A stretch of DNA of 19,821 bases from DATEHQ01 sp035279525 (GCA_035279525.1 DATEHQ010000017.1:1-19821); one strand, 5' to 3'; shown: positions 1 through 7,791, counted from the stretch's first letter. Notes: generated by a model not told the origin, from the letters alone. Numbers and translations: made by a program.

Positions 1-23
1 AGGTCGCCGGGTAGAGCCACCCC

Positions 24-293
24 GGCCCCATCCCCGGCCTTCGGCCGGTACTTCCCCGCCCCGGCGGGGAAGACCAGTGCCGAGACATCTCACGCCGGGC
101 GGGGAAGACTGATCCCTGGCCCCATCCCCGGCCTTCGGCCGGTACTTCCCCGCCCCGGCGGGGAAGACCCGGCGGGGAAGACCGATGCCACCCTGGCCCC
201 ATCCCCGGCCTTCGGCCGGTACTTCCCCGCCCCGGCGGGGAAGACCAGGGCAGAGACATTCCCGCCCCGGCGGGGAAGACCAGCGGGGAAGGC
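24..293. repeat. Cluster of palindromic repeats downstream of the glycosyltransferase gene
   Basis: This fills the only stretch of about 300 bases without a gene. Three identical 52-bp copies lie at 24-75, 118-169 and 195-246. Each holds two hairpins: a 6-bp stem with a TTC loop (CCGGCC/GGCCGG) and a 10-bp stem (CTTCCCCGCC/GGCGGGGAAG) with a 2-base loop. Partial copies of the second hairpin arm occur near 94-110, 170-183, 259-281 and 282-293. The flank after copy 1 (AGTGCCGAGACAT, 76-88) and after copy 3 (AGGGCAGAGACAT, 247-259) also match, so an 87-bp composite unit appears to have been duplicated. The tract begins right after the stop codon of the minus-strand glycosyltransferase and could end its transcript as a series of hairpins. 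I see no gene in it. It resembles REP/BIME-type intergenic repeats in design, but the family is not one I recognise. Confidence 0.85.
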
Positions 294-304
294 CAGTGGG
301 ATGG

Positions 305-1417
305 CTAGCGGGTCAGCTCCGACATGCTCCGCCTCGGTTCCTTCCGGCGGCGGACCACGAAGTCCAGCAGCCCGTTCAGGAATCCGAGCCCGTAAGCGAC
401 GTGATAGCTCGCGAAGGTGACAGGCAGCACCGGGAGCAGGTCCCAGCCGTAGCGCGCGGCGGTGGTCACCGAAGCGATCACCAGGACCACCGCGTAGGTG
501 GCGAAGCAGACCAGCGTGATGTCGCGGACCGCCACCGCCACGGGCGCCGCTCCCGGCCAGAGGCCTGCCGCCACCGCCGACACGAGCGTGGCGGCGAGCA
601 TACCCACCACGCCCGCGACGAAGATCGCCGGCACGTACTGCCGGACGGCCGGCGTTGCGCCGTGCTTTTTCATGATCCGGACCTTCCAGTACCCGTACTG
701 CCTGTACTGCCGGAACAGAGCCCCGATCGTCGCCCGCGGCCGGTACCACGACCGCACCCTGGGCGACTGCCAGATCACGCCGCCGGCGCGCTCCAGGCGG
801 AAGTTGAACTCGGCGTCGGAGTCACGCACGAGTTCCTCGTCGAACATCCCCACGCGGTCGAACACGTCCCGCCGGTAGAAGCCGCCGAAGACGGTGCGCG
901 CCTTGCCCTCGTACTCGAGCGAATGCCAGCTCGCGCCGCCGACCGAGAACGGGCTGTGATGCGACGCCGCGTTCGAGCGCTGGAGGTAGCCGTCGCCCTC
1001 CGCGATCGCGGGCCCTCCGACGTTGTCGGCGTGGAGCCGTTCCGCGAGCTGCAGACACTCGACCAGGTAGTCCACCGGATAACGCGCGTGCGCACCCATG
1101 ATCGCGACATAGCGGCCGCGGGCCTGCCGGATCGCGATGTTCCACGCCGCGGGCGTGATCTGACGTGGATTGCTGACGACCCTCAGGCGATCGTCTTCAG
1201 CCGCGAGCCGATCCAGGATGGGCCGGGTGGCGTCATCGCTCGCGCCTTCCGCGACGATGATCTCGAAGCCGCCCGGCGGCACCGTCTGCTTCAGGAGCGA
1301 GTGGACACAGTCCTCGATGAATGCCTCTTCGTTGCGGGCCGCCACGACGACGGTCACGGCCAGTGAATCGCGGTCCGGCCCGACCGGCGATGGCGCCTCA
1401 AAAGGCGCGATCGACAT
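305..1417 (-). CDS. Membrane-anchored family 2 glycosyltransferase (ExoA-like)
   Basis: A 370-residue GT-A fold glycosyltransferase that probably moves a sugar from a nucleotide-sugar donor onto a lipid-linked or envelope polysaccharide acceptor at the inner face of the membrane. The N-terminal nucleotide-binding strand VTVVVAARNE is at residues 21-30, followed by EIIVAEGASDD (52-62). The metal-binding region reads IMGAHARYP (106-114), where many families have a plain DXD; the AHA form resembles ExoA-type succinoglycan enzymes. The acceptor/catalytic segment RDSDAEFNFRLERAGG is at 198-213, and QYRQYGYWK at 237-245 resembles the QxxRW-like region of processive relatives. About three hydrophobic segments (253-275, 291-319, 327-345) anchor the C-terminus. 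The ATG at 1417 has GGAG very close upstream. The gene lies 49 bp after metB and may be the last cistron of the long minus-strand run. Acceptor and sugar are unknown. Confidence 0.85.
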   Translation of the reverse strand: MSIAPFEAPSPVGPDRDSLAVTVVVAARNEEAFIEDCVHSLLKQTVPPGGFEIIVAEGASDDATRPILDRLAAEDDRLRVVSNPRQITPAAWNIAIRQARGRYVAIMGAHARYPVDYLVECLQLAERLHADNVGGPAIAEGDGYLQRSNAASHHSPFSVGGASWHSLEYEGKARTVFGGFYRRDVFDRVGMFDEELVRDSDAEFNFRLERAGGVIWQSPRVRSWYRPRATIGALFRQYRQYGYWKVRIMKKHGATPAVRQYVPAIFVAGVVGMLAATLVSAVAAGLWPGAAPVAVAVRDITLVCFATYAVVLVIASVTTAARYGWDLLPVLPVTFASYHVAYGLGFLNGLLDFVVRRRKEPRRSMSELTR

Positions 1418-1466
1418 GCTCCAGAGTCTGATCGGAGGGACCTGCGGCCGTCAACCGCGGCGAGAT

Positions 1467-2621
1467 CTAGGGCCTGAGGGCCGACTCCAGGTCCGCGATC
1501 AGGTCCGCGGCGTCCTCCACCCCCACCGACAGGCGGATCAGCCCATCGCCGACTCCGGCGCGCTGCCTCTCGGCCGCCGGGATGGATGCGTGCGTCATGC
1601 GCGCGGGGTGCTCGGCGAGCGATTCGACAGCGCCCAGCGACTCGGCCAGCGTGAACAGCTTCAGCCGTTCGAGCACCCGAAACGCCGTGGCCTCGTCCGC
1701 GACCTCGAAGCTCACCATCCCGCCGAACAGGCGCATCTGCCGCGACGCGATCGATCGGTTGGGATGCGACTCGAGACCGGGGTAGTAGACGCGCCTCACC
1801 GCCTGGCTGCGCTCCAGCGCCTGCGCCACCTGCATGGCGTTGGCGCTCTGCCGTTCGACGCGCAGCGCGAGAGTCTTGATCCCGCGCAGGAGCAGCCAGC
1901 AGTCGAAGGGTGACGGGACGGCGCCTACCGCGTTCTGATGGAACCGCAGCTGCTTTTCCAGGTCGTCGTTGCTCGTCATGATCGCCCCGCCGACGACATC
2001 GCTGTGTCCGCCGATGTACTTCGTCGAGCTGTGCACCACCACGTCGGCACCGAGGTGGATCGGCTGCTGGAGATAGGGCGTGGCGAACGTGTTGTCCACG
2101 CACACGATTGCGCCACGGGTATGCGCCACCTCGCTCACCGCGTCGATGTCCACCACGCGCAGAAGAGGGTTCGTGGGGGACTCGAGCCACACCATCCGCG
2201 TGGCGGGCGTCATCGCCTGCTCGACGCGGTCGACGTCGGTCGCATCGACTGGAGTGAAGGTCAGGCCGTAGCGCTTGAGGACCTTGTCGAACAATCGGAA
2301 CGTGCCGCCGTAGACGTCCTCCATGTAGACGACGTGGTCGCCGGGGTTCAGGAGGAGGAGCAGCGTCGTCTCGGCGCCAAGACCTGAGGCGAAGGCGAGG
2401 CAGTGCCGCGCCTCCTCCAGCGCCGCGAGGCACTCCTCGAGCGCGTTGCGTGTCGGGTTGCCGGTACGCGAGTATTCGAAACCCTGGTGCTTCCCGACGC
2501 CCTGCTGCGCGAAGGTGCTCGCCAGGTGGATGGGCTGGACGACCGCGCCGGTCGCGGGGTCAGGCCCCTGGCCGACGTGAAGCGCGCGGGTGGCGAACCC
2601 CCAGTCCTTCGGTTCGGTCAC
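1467..2621 (-). CDS. metB: Cystathionine gamma-synthase/gamma-lyase family PLP enzyme
   Basis: A 384-residue Cys/Met-metabolism PLP enzyme (fold type I), cytosolic and normally tetrameric. The PLP lysine is K201 in HSSTKYIGGHSD, D176 in VDNTFA contacts the pyridine nitrogen, and YSRTGNPTR at 50-58 supplies phosphate-binding residues from the neighbouring subunit. The C-terminal SLGAVESLAEHPARMTHAS is typical of the gamma-synthase/gamma-lyase group. It could make cystathionine from an O-acyl-homoserine and cysteine, or split cystathionine to cysteine. Sequence alone does not separate these, but a cystathionine beta-synthase gene only 8 bp upstream favours the reverse direction (homocysteine to cysteine). 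The start is GTG at 2621; no other start lies near it and the family N-terminus is complete. The order cbs then metB is like that in Mycobacterium. The symbol is by family and does not claim direction. Confidence 0.9.
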   Translation of the reverse strand: MTEPKDWGFATRALHVGQGPDPATGAVVQPIHLASTFAQQGVGKHQGFEYSRTGNPTRNALEECLAALEEARHCLAFASGLGAETTLLLLLNPGDHVVYMEDVYGGTFRLFDKVLKRYGLTFTPVDATDVDRVEQAMTPATRMVWLESPTNPLLRVVDIDAVSEVAHTRGAIVCVDNTFATPYLQQPIHLGADVVVHSSTKYIGGHSDVVGGAIMTSNDDLEKQLRFHQNAVGAVPSPFDCWLLLRGIKTLALRVERQSANAMQVAQALERSQAVRRVYYPGLESHPNRSIASRQMRLFGGMVSFEVADEATAFRVLERLKLFTLAESLGAVESLAEHPARMTHASIPAAERQRAGVGDGLIRLSVGVEDAADLIADLESALRP

Positions 2622-2629
2622 CTGGCGGA

Positions 2630-3994
2630 CTAGCCCTGGCCGCGGTGAGCGACGAACTCGAGCAGGTCCGCGCGAGTGATCACAGCCACCGGCGCGCCGG
2701 CATCGACCACGAGCACGGCCTGCTCTCCGCGCAGGAGCGGCTCGAACGCGTCATCGAGCGACGAGTCGACGGCGACCTGGCTCATGGGCGCGTCCATCGC
2801 GGACGACACGGCGACCGCCACCACCGAGGGATCGCGATACACGCGGTCGAGCAGCGAGCGCTCCTGCAGCGTGCCCACCACGCCGCGACCGTTCAGCTCT
2901 TCGACCACAGGCAGCTGCGAGATGCCGTACTGCTGCATCAGGTCGATGGCCTCACCGACAGACTTGCCCGACTCGACGGTGACCAGCTGCGGAAGCCCCT
3001 TCGGGTGCGAGGCCAGCACCTCCCGGATGCGCACCGCGCCCAGCCGCGCCAGGTACCCGTTCTGCCTCATCCATTCGTCGTTGAAGAACTTGCTGAGGTA
3101 GTTGCGGCCGGTGTCCGGAAACAGCACGACGATCACGTCGTCGGGGGCGCGGTCCTGCGCGACGACCAGCGCGGCGTGCAGCGCCAGGCCCGACGATCCT
3201 CCCACCAGGATCCCCTCCTCGCGCGCGAGCCTGCGCGCAGCGATGAACGACTGCTTGTCGGTCACCTGCACGATCTGGTCGACCAGGTCGATGGCCATCG
3301 TGCCGGGCATGAAGTCCTCGCCGACGCCTTCCACCTTGTAGGGCGCGATCGGTCCTGAGTAGAGGGAGCCCTCCGGGTCCGCGCCGACCACGTGGACCGC
3401 GGGCTTCTGCTCCTTGAGGAACTTGGCGACGCCGCTGATCGTGCCGCCGGTGCCCATGCCCGCCACGAAAACGTCGACGCGGCCTTCGGTCTGCTCCCAG
3501 ATCTCGGGCCCTGTCGTGCGGTAGTGCGCCTCTGGGTTGCGCGGGTTGAAGTACTGGTTGGGCTGAAAGGCACCCGGCACCTCTTTCGCAAGGCGGTCGG
3601 CGACCGAGTAGTAGGACTGTGGCGAGGAACGCTCCACGTTGGTCGGGCACACCACGACCTCCGCGCCGTACGCCTTGAGGAGGCTGATCTTCTCGGCCGA
3701 CATCTTGTCCGGCATGACGAAGATCATCTTGTAGCCCTTGATCGCGGCGACCATGGCCAGGCCGTGGCCGGTGTTGCCGGAGGTCGGCTCGATGATCGTG
3801 CCGCCTGGCCTCAGCTGGCCGGCGCGCTCGGCCTCCTCGATCATGGTCAGGCCGATGCGGTCCTTGACGGATCCGCCGGGGTTCAGCTCTTCGAGCTTGG
3901 CGAGGATGGTCGGTTTGAGCCCGGCCGCCACCTTGTGGAGGCGCACGAGCGGGGTGTTCCCGACGACGTCGAGAATGGATTCGTAGTACTTCAC
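2630..3994 (-). CDS. cbs: Cystathionine beta-synthase with C-terminal CBS-domain pair
   Basis: A 454-residue PLP enzyme (fold type II) that condenses serine or acetylserine with homocysteine to cystathionine, or makes cysteine with sulfide. The PLP lysine is K44 in NPGGSVKDR, the substrate loop TSGNTG is at 71-76, and the phosphate loop GTGGT is at 181-185. PDTGRNYLSKFFND (293-306) is characteristic of the CBS branch rather than plain cysteine synthase. Two CBS modules follow at about 336-387 and 396-451 and probably regulate activity by binding adenosyl ligands. The N-terminal haem domain of animal enzymes is absent, as is usual in bacteria. The GTG start at 3994 has GAGGGTG just upstream. 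It lies 18 bp after ctaG and 8 bp before metB, so transcription with both is likely. Cysteine made here could support the thiol chemistry of the upstream genes, which is inference. Confidence 0.93.
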   Translation of the reverse strand: MKYYESILDVVGNTPLVRLHKVAAGLKPTILAKLEELNPGGSVKDRIGLTMIEEAERAGQLRPGGTIIEPTSGNTGHGLAMVAAIKGYKMIFVMPDKMSAEKISLLKAYGAEVVVCPTNVERSSPQSYYSVADRLAKEVPGAFQPNQYFNPRNPEAHYRTTGPEIWEQTEGRVDVFVAGMGTGGTISGVAKFLKEQKPAVHVVGADPEGSLYSGPIAPYKVEGVGEDFMPGTMAIDLVDQIVQVTDKQSFIAARRLAREEGILVGGSSGLALHAALVVAQDRAPDDVIVVLFPDTGRNYLSKFFNDEWMRQNGYLARLGAVRIREVLASHPKGLPQLVTVESGKSVGEAIDLMQQYGISQLPVVEELNGRGVVGTLQERSLLDRVYRDPSVVAVAVSSAMDAPMSQVAVDSSLDDAFEPLLRGEQAVLVVDAGAPVAVITRADLLEFVAHRGQG

Positions 3995-4012
3995 GCCACC
4001 CTCAAGCGGATT

Positions 4013-4798
4013 CTATCTCCGCTCTCGTTGCCCCGCCCGGAACGCGGGCGCCTGGTCCGCGCTCTGCTCGGCCCCGAACCACCGGAAGAACACGGCCAGC
4101 GCGGCGACCGTCATGGTGGCCTTGCCCAGGATCATCAGCACCGCGCCGGCGATGGTCTGGTCGATGACAGGTGTGTAACCGGCGATGAGGCGCGGCACGT
4201 GCGTGTAGAACTCATAGAAAGGCACTCGCGAAAAGATCAGCGCGAGCGCCACCCCGTCCTGGGGAAGGGTCGCGAGGAGGATGAAGACGAGCTTTGCCGG
4301 CGGCGACATGCGCCAGCGGGCGTGCGCCGAGGTGACTTCGAGGATCGGCCAGTAGAGGACCAGGCCGCCGGCGATGAACATCAGATGCTCCACCACGTGG
4401 AGGGACTCAGACCGGAGCGTCGCGTCGTAGAGCGCCGGCACGTGCCAGCCGACCATGATCGCCCCCGCCACGAGCTGTGCGAGAACCGGCTCAGTCAGGG
4501 CACGCACGCCTGGGACGCGTGCGACCCGCGCGGCCATGCTCGGCGAAAGGCCCAGGAGCATCAGCGGCGGCGCGACGAAGCCGAGGAGCACGTGCTGAAA
4601 CATGTGGACGCTGTCCAGGTACCGGTCACTGATCACGTCGATGGGCGTCTCGAGCGCGAGCCACAGGGTGAGCAAACCGAGACCGAAGTACAGCGTGTGC
4701 TTGCGCTCGGCGTCGGGCGCGTCACGCGCCAGCCACGCGTGTCCCAGGTATAGAAGGACGAGGCCCGCGTAGACGGTCCAGTCGAAGGGCCAGCTCAC
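4013..4798 (-). CDS. ctaG: CtaG-family cytochrome c oxidase assembly membrane protein
   Basis: A 261-residue protein of the caa3-type CtaG family, with about seven transmembrane helices, located in the cytoplasmic membrane. In Bacillus, CtaG is needed for active caa3 oxidase, and a role in CuB assembly has been proposed. Conserved histidines are visible: HMFQH (H65, H69), GWHVP (H119) and HVVEH (H134, H138). These are candidate metal ligands. The open frame extends upstream to 4990, but that part is arginine- and glycine-rich shadow sequence inside the VKOR gene. I therefore chose the GTG at 4798, which overlaps the VKOR stop codon in a GTGA arrangement, the usual sign of translational coupling. 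It is unrelated to the CtaG/Cox11 family despite the shared name. It ends 18 bp before cbs. Function as an oxidase assembly factor is by family; no oxidase subunit genes are in this window. Confidence 0.85.
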   Translation of the reverse strand: MSWPFDWTVYAGLVLLYLGHAWLARDAPDAERKHTLYFGLGLLTLWLALETPIDVISDRYLDSVHMFQHVLLGFVAPPLMLLGLSPSMAARVARVPGVRALTEPVLAQLVAGAIMVGWHVPALYDATLRSESLHVVEHLMFIAGGLVLYWPILEVTSAHARWRMSPPAKLVFILLATLPQDGVALALIFSRVPFYEFYTHVPRLIAGYTPVIDQTIAGAVLMILGKATMTVAALAVFFRWFGAEQSADQAPAFRAGQRERR

Positions 4799-5208
4799 CT
4801 GGGCACCGCCCCGCGGGCCGGCGGCCGAGCGGCGGCGATCACCGCGATGGCGAGCACGAGCAGGTGCGCGAGAGAGCACCACACGCAGATCGCTCCGAGG
4901 ACCACGACCTCGATGAACACCAGGTAGAGCACCGTCAACAGACCCAGCGCCGACCACACCATGTGCAGCCTGCTCGGAGGCCGAGTCCACAGCAGCGCGC
5001 TGACGGCGAACCAGACGAGGCCCGCGGCCGAGGTGGGAATCGACGTCCCGGCGATCACGCCGTAGGCACTCGAAAGCACCGCCTCGCAGCTGATCCTGGC
5101 CGTCGCCGGACAGGCGAGCGGCACGCCCGCGTAGTGCACCGAGGTCAGGTAGACCGACACCGCCACGCCAGCCACGCTGGCGAGCACGGCTGCCAGCTGG
5201 AGACGCAT
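4795..5208 (-). CDS. Vitamin K epoxide reductase (VKOR) family thiol oxidase
   Basis: A 137-residue membrane protein with four predicted helices. Bacterial VKOR homologues do the job of DsbB: they reoxidise a DsbA-like thioredoxin-fold partner outside the membrane and pass electrons to quinone. All four key cysteines are present: the loop pair C33 and C41 (LACPATARISC) and the active-site pair C108 and C111 (ICVWCSLAH). S57 in GTSIPTSAAG lies in the conserved loop. The protein has no fused thioredoxin domain, so a separate partner is expected; the DUF929 protein encoded directly upstream, with its CPYC motif, is the obvious candidate. The ATG at 5208 lies only 2 bp after the DUF929 stop, and the stop overlaps the ctaG start, so all three are probably coupled in translation. 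Confidence 0.92.
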   Translation of the reverse strand: MRLQLAAVLASVAGVAVSVYLTSVHYAGVPLACPATARISCEAVLSSAYGVIAGTSIPTSAAGLVWFAVSALLWTRPPSRLHMVWSALGLLTVLYLVFIEVVVLGAICVWCSLAHLLVLAIAVIAAARPPARGAVPR

Positions 5209-5210
5209 TC

Positions 5211-6041
5211 TCAGCCGAGCTTCCGCTCGAGGCCCTGAATCGAGGTCGACGAGCAGACCGCCGCGGGCTGATCGCCGGTCAGCTTGCAGACGGCGGCGGT
5301 GATGAGGTTGGCCGAGCCGACGACGGCCTGCGCCTGCGGCGAGCCCTGGTCCTGCAGCGCGTCCGCCACAGCCTGCCAGCTCATGCCGCCCAGCTTGTCC
5401 GGGAGGTAGGTCGCGCCCGTGAATTCGTAGCGGTTGCCGAAATCCACGAAGGGGATCACGCCGCTGGAGTCGTACCTGCTCACGATCTGCTGCTGCGCGG
5501 CTGTCGGCGTTTGCAGAGGATTCTGATTGCGGTCTGTGGTCTCGACCGACTCGAACTCGACGTACTGGCTGGTGTAGGTCGCGCCGCGAAAGGTGAAGGT
5601 CGGCGTGTTCGGGTAGACGTCTGTCGATGAGGAGCTCGTCGTCTGGAGGCCGGTGAACGTCCCGAAGCGCGAGAGGGCGATGATGATCGGCCAGCGCTCG
5701 GCGGCGCAGTAAGGGCAGAACTCAGCGCCGTAGTAGAAGACCATCGGCCTGCCCGAGGGACCGGTGAGCGGCGTTCCCGAAACGGCCTTGATGCTGTTCG
5801 TGGCCGCGCCCTGGCCCACTGCGTCGAACTCGGACTGCGGCAGCGATGCGATCTTCGCCAGCACCGCCTGCGTCGCGTCGGAATTGAGCGGCTTCGGCGG
5901 CTGGGGCGTCAGGTACCAGCGGATGACGAAGAACGCGGCGATGATCAGGGCCACACCGGCCACGATCGCCACGGGCCCGAGCCACGCCGGCCGCTGCGAA
6001 ACCGGCTTCCGCATCGGCCGCCCACGTTTGGTGGAGGCCAT
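5211..6041 (-). CDS. DUF929 membrane-anchored thioredoxin-fold protein (CPYC)
   Basis: A 276-residue protein with one N-terminal membrane segment (about 20-42) after a basic cytoplasmic tail, so the remainder should face outside. The segment VFYYGAEFCPYCAAERWP (101-118) is a thioredoxin-like active site with C109 and C112, and IPFVDFGN (196-203) carries the likely cis-proline P197. Two more cysteines (C252, C263) near the end could form a structural or redox disulfide. This pattern fits DUF929, a Pfam family first described in Sulfolobus with no assigned function. I infer a DsbA-like or thiol-delivery role because VKOR is encoded directly downstream. The ATG at 6041 overlaps the previous stop in a TGATG arrangement and has AGAGG just upstream. 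The open frame extends to 7265, but that part is shadow of the upstream membrane protein gene. Confidence 0.85.
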   Translation of the reverse strand: MASTKRGRPMRKPVSQRPAWLGPVAIVAGVALIIAAFFVIRWYLTPQPPKPLNSDATQAVLAKIASLPQSEFDAVGQGAATNSIKAVSGTPLTGPSGRPMVFYYGAEFCPYCAAERWPIIIALSRFGTFTGLQTTSSSSTDVYPNTPTFTFRGATYTSQYVEFESVETTDRNQNPLQTPTAAQQQIVSRYDSSGVIPFVDFGNRYEFTGATYLPDKLGGMSWQAVADALQDQGSPQAQAVVGSANLITAAVCKLTGDQPAAVCSSTSIQGLERKLG

Positions 6042-7435
6042 CAGGCCTCTCGCGTGATCGGCTGGGCGAGGATCCACAGGCTCGTCATGGTGTACATGAC
6101 CATCAGCAGCAGCATGGGGTACTGGCTGAGCAGCGCGCGCTGAGCGGTCCGGAACCGCTCTCCTGCTCGGAGGTGCGAGAGGTAGACGGCGATCACGTGA
6201 CCCAGCACGATCAGGATGACCTGCGCGTACCACACCGTCGCCGCCTGGGCGAGGGCGAAGCTCGGCGTGAAGGAGGCGACCGCCGGCCACAGATGCCAGC
6301 CCTTCTGCAGCGGATCGTTGAGCAGGGGGATGAGTGCCTGCGACTGGACCAGGACGTAGCTGTAGTTGTGAGCGGCGTTGTAGACGAGGGCGATCGGCAC
6401 GAGGGTCAGCGCGAAAGAAGTGACCGTCGATCGGAGATCGACGCGCCTCTTGCCGAAGAACAGGACCATCTCCATGAAGGCGATGAACACGAGTAGGAAG
6501 GTGAGGCTGAGCAGCACCAGGCCGAGCGTGCGCACGAAGAAGAAACCGAACGCGCCCATCGGCAGCCACACGGGCTCGAGCGCGACGGTGAAGTCCTGCC
6601 ATGAAGCCGTGGCGAGGATGCCGTCGAACGCCAGAGTGCTGAGCATGAGGATCACGAACACGACCCGGTCCCAACCGGCGGCCCACGGCTTGAGGAGGCC
6701 GACCCCCCACGGCCTGAGGTAGACGGCCGTGATCGCACCGCCCTCGTCGCGTTCGGCTTCCAGGGGGCTGAACCGGCCCACGATGTCGAAGAGCACCGTG
6801 AACGCCTCGCACTGTCCGAGCCACTCGTCGCGGCCGAAGACGACCATGCCGGCGAGGGTGATCACCGAATAGGTCACGGTCGCCGTGGCGACGAGCCACG
6901 GGCGGTTGGACATGCCGCTCGTGAGCTCGAGGCACGCGAACGTGAAATAAAGGAACGCCGCCGGCCAGACGCCGACCTGCGGCAGCCGTGCCGGGGGCGA
7001 CAGGCGCACGAACCTGGCGACGAGGTCGTACGTCGCCTTCCACGGGTTGAGCAGGTACCAGAGGTTGCCGACGAGGCCCGAGAGGATCACCGTCCCCGCC
7101 CAGAAGTAGATCCACACGATGTACTCCGCAGGGTTGTAGAGAGGATTGGTCGACCCCAGGTAACCCGTGACGACGACCGCGATCAGGGCGAGCACTCCGA
7201 CGGCACCGCCGATGATGCGAGGCCACGGCGAGCGTGCGATCGGCAGCAGCCATCGCGCCGGCCACCTCGCGTAATCGATCGCCCTCGAGCCGACCTGGTC
7301 GCCGGCGAACAGGACGACCAGGACGAAGGAGAGAACGACGACTCCGCCCGCGGCGAACAGGTAGAGGGCGAGCCCGATGGGAAGGTCGTATCGCTGCCCG
7401 AAGCCGTGAAGCAGGATGCCGGCCAGCGCCGTCAT
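6041..7435 (-). CDS. Polytopic membrane protein of unknown function
   Basis: A 464-residue protein that is almost entirely hydrophobic, with roughly ten to twelve transmembrane helices. I do not recognise a characterised family. Visible features are an N-terminal HGFGQRYDLP (10-19) that looks like a conserved extracytoplasmic or interfacial motif, YNPAEYIVWIYFWAG and NLWYLLNPWKATYDL in the first third, FGRDEWLGQCEAF near the middle, and HNYSYVLVQSQALIP in the last third. Histidine, cysteine and aromatic residues close to helix ends could bind metal or haem, but this is not shown. The ATG at 7435 overlaps the cupredoxin stop (ATGA), so I prefer it to the upstream start at 7498, which would add 21 residues overlapping that gene. 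The stop overlaps the DUF929 start by one base. Its place between a cupredoxin and thiol-redox genes suggests a transport or assembly role, which is inference. Confidence 0.85.
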   Translation of the reverse strand: MTALAGILLHGFGQRYDLPIGLALYLFAAGGVVVLSFVLVVLFAGDQVGSRAIDYARWPARWLLPIARSPWPRIIGGAVGVLALIAVVVTGYLGSTNPLYNPAEYIVWIYFWAGTVILSGLVGNLWYLLNPWKATYDLVARFVRLSPPARLPQVGVWPAAFLYFTFACLELTSGMSNRPWLVATATVTYSVITLAGMVVFGRDEWLGQCEAFTVLFDIVGRFSPLEAERDEGGAITAVYLRPWGVGLLKPWAAGWDRVVFVILMLSTLAFDGILATASWQDFTVALEPVWLPMGAFGFFFVRTLGLVLLSLTFLLVFIAFMEMVLFFGKRRVDLRSTVTSFALTLVPIALVYNAAHNYSYVLVQSQALIPLLNDPLQKGWHLWPAVASFTPSFALAQAATVWYAQVILIVLGHVIAVYLSHLRAGERFRTAQRALLSQYPMLLLMVMYTMTSLWILAQPITREA

Positions 7436-7791
7436 GGAGTGACGTCCAGGAAGCCCAGCTGCCGGCTCGTGCTCTCCCACTCGATCAGGCAATGGCACGT
7501 CTGTGCGGCCTTGAACGTGTGGCTCACGGTCTGCCCGGCCTTCGTCTCGAACGGGATGTCGTAGACGTGGAGGTGAACCTCACCGTCCGTGTCGCTCTTG
7601 ATGTTGATCGTGATGGTGTCGTTCACGTGGGCGTTGATCGTGCTGGGCGACATTGTGTTCGTGTGGGTCACTGCGAGGTCGAAGGTGAGGTTCTGGCTCT
7701 GGTGCCTCGTCGTGAAGTAGAGCAAAGTCCCGCCTGCCGCAATGAAAAGCACGAGCACGACGCCGGCGATAGCAAGCCTGGTACGGCTCAT
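7432..7791 (-). CDS. Membrane-anchored cupredoxin-like protein
   Basis: A 119-residue protein with an N-terminal membrane anchor (about 6-26) and a single small beta-rich domain outside. The pattern from INAHVNDTITINIKSD (52-67) through EVHLHVYD (71-78), KAGQTVSHTF (84-93) and QLGFLDV (111-117) matches EfeO/cupredoxin_1-type copper proteins. H73 and H75 are candidate ligands. Where many relatives have a HES-like ligand segment near the end, this protein has CHCLIEWES (99-107), so the metal site may be built differently (C99, H100, C101) or may no longer bind copper. The start at 7791 is preceded by a very strong ribosome binding site, AAGGAGG, six bases away, so expression is likely high. Its stop overlaps the start of the next gene. 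It is probably a periplasm-side copper carrier or donor; the ligand set is uncertain. Confidence 0.8.
   Translation of the reverse strand: MSRTRLAIAGVVLVLFIAAGGTLLYFTTRHQSQNLTFDLAVTHTNTMSPSTINAHVNDTITINIKSDTDGEVHLHVYDIPFETKAGQTVSHTFKAAQTCHCLIEWESTSRQLGFLDVTP

Noticed and set aside
24..293. CRISPR array
   Set aside because: Only three full repeats of 52 bp, gaps of 42 and 25 bases, and the gaps themselves contain pieces of the repeat. No cas gene is present.
185..1366. Long plus-strand open frame opposite the glycosyltransferase
   Set aside because: Composition is rich in Arg, His, Asp and Pro with no domain pattern; it begins inside the palindromic repeats. It is a shadow of high-GC coding on the other strand.
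4799..4990. N-terminal extension of CtaG
   Set aside because: The extra 64 residues are Arg/Gly-rich and lie within the VKOR gene in another frame; the GTG at 4798 overlaps the VKOR stop.
5211..7265. Single 684-residue fusion protein
   Set aside because: Only the last 276 residues resemble a protein family; the upstream part is out of frame with the clear membrane protein gene. The ATG at 6041 overlaps that gene's stop as expected for coupled genes.
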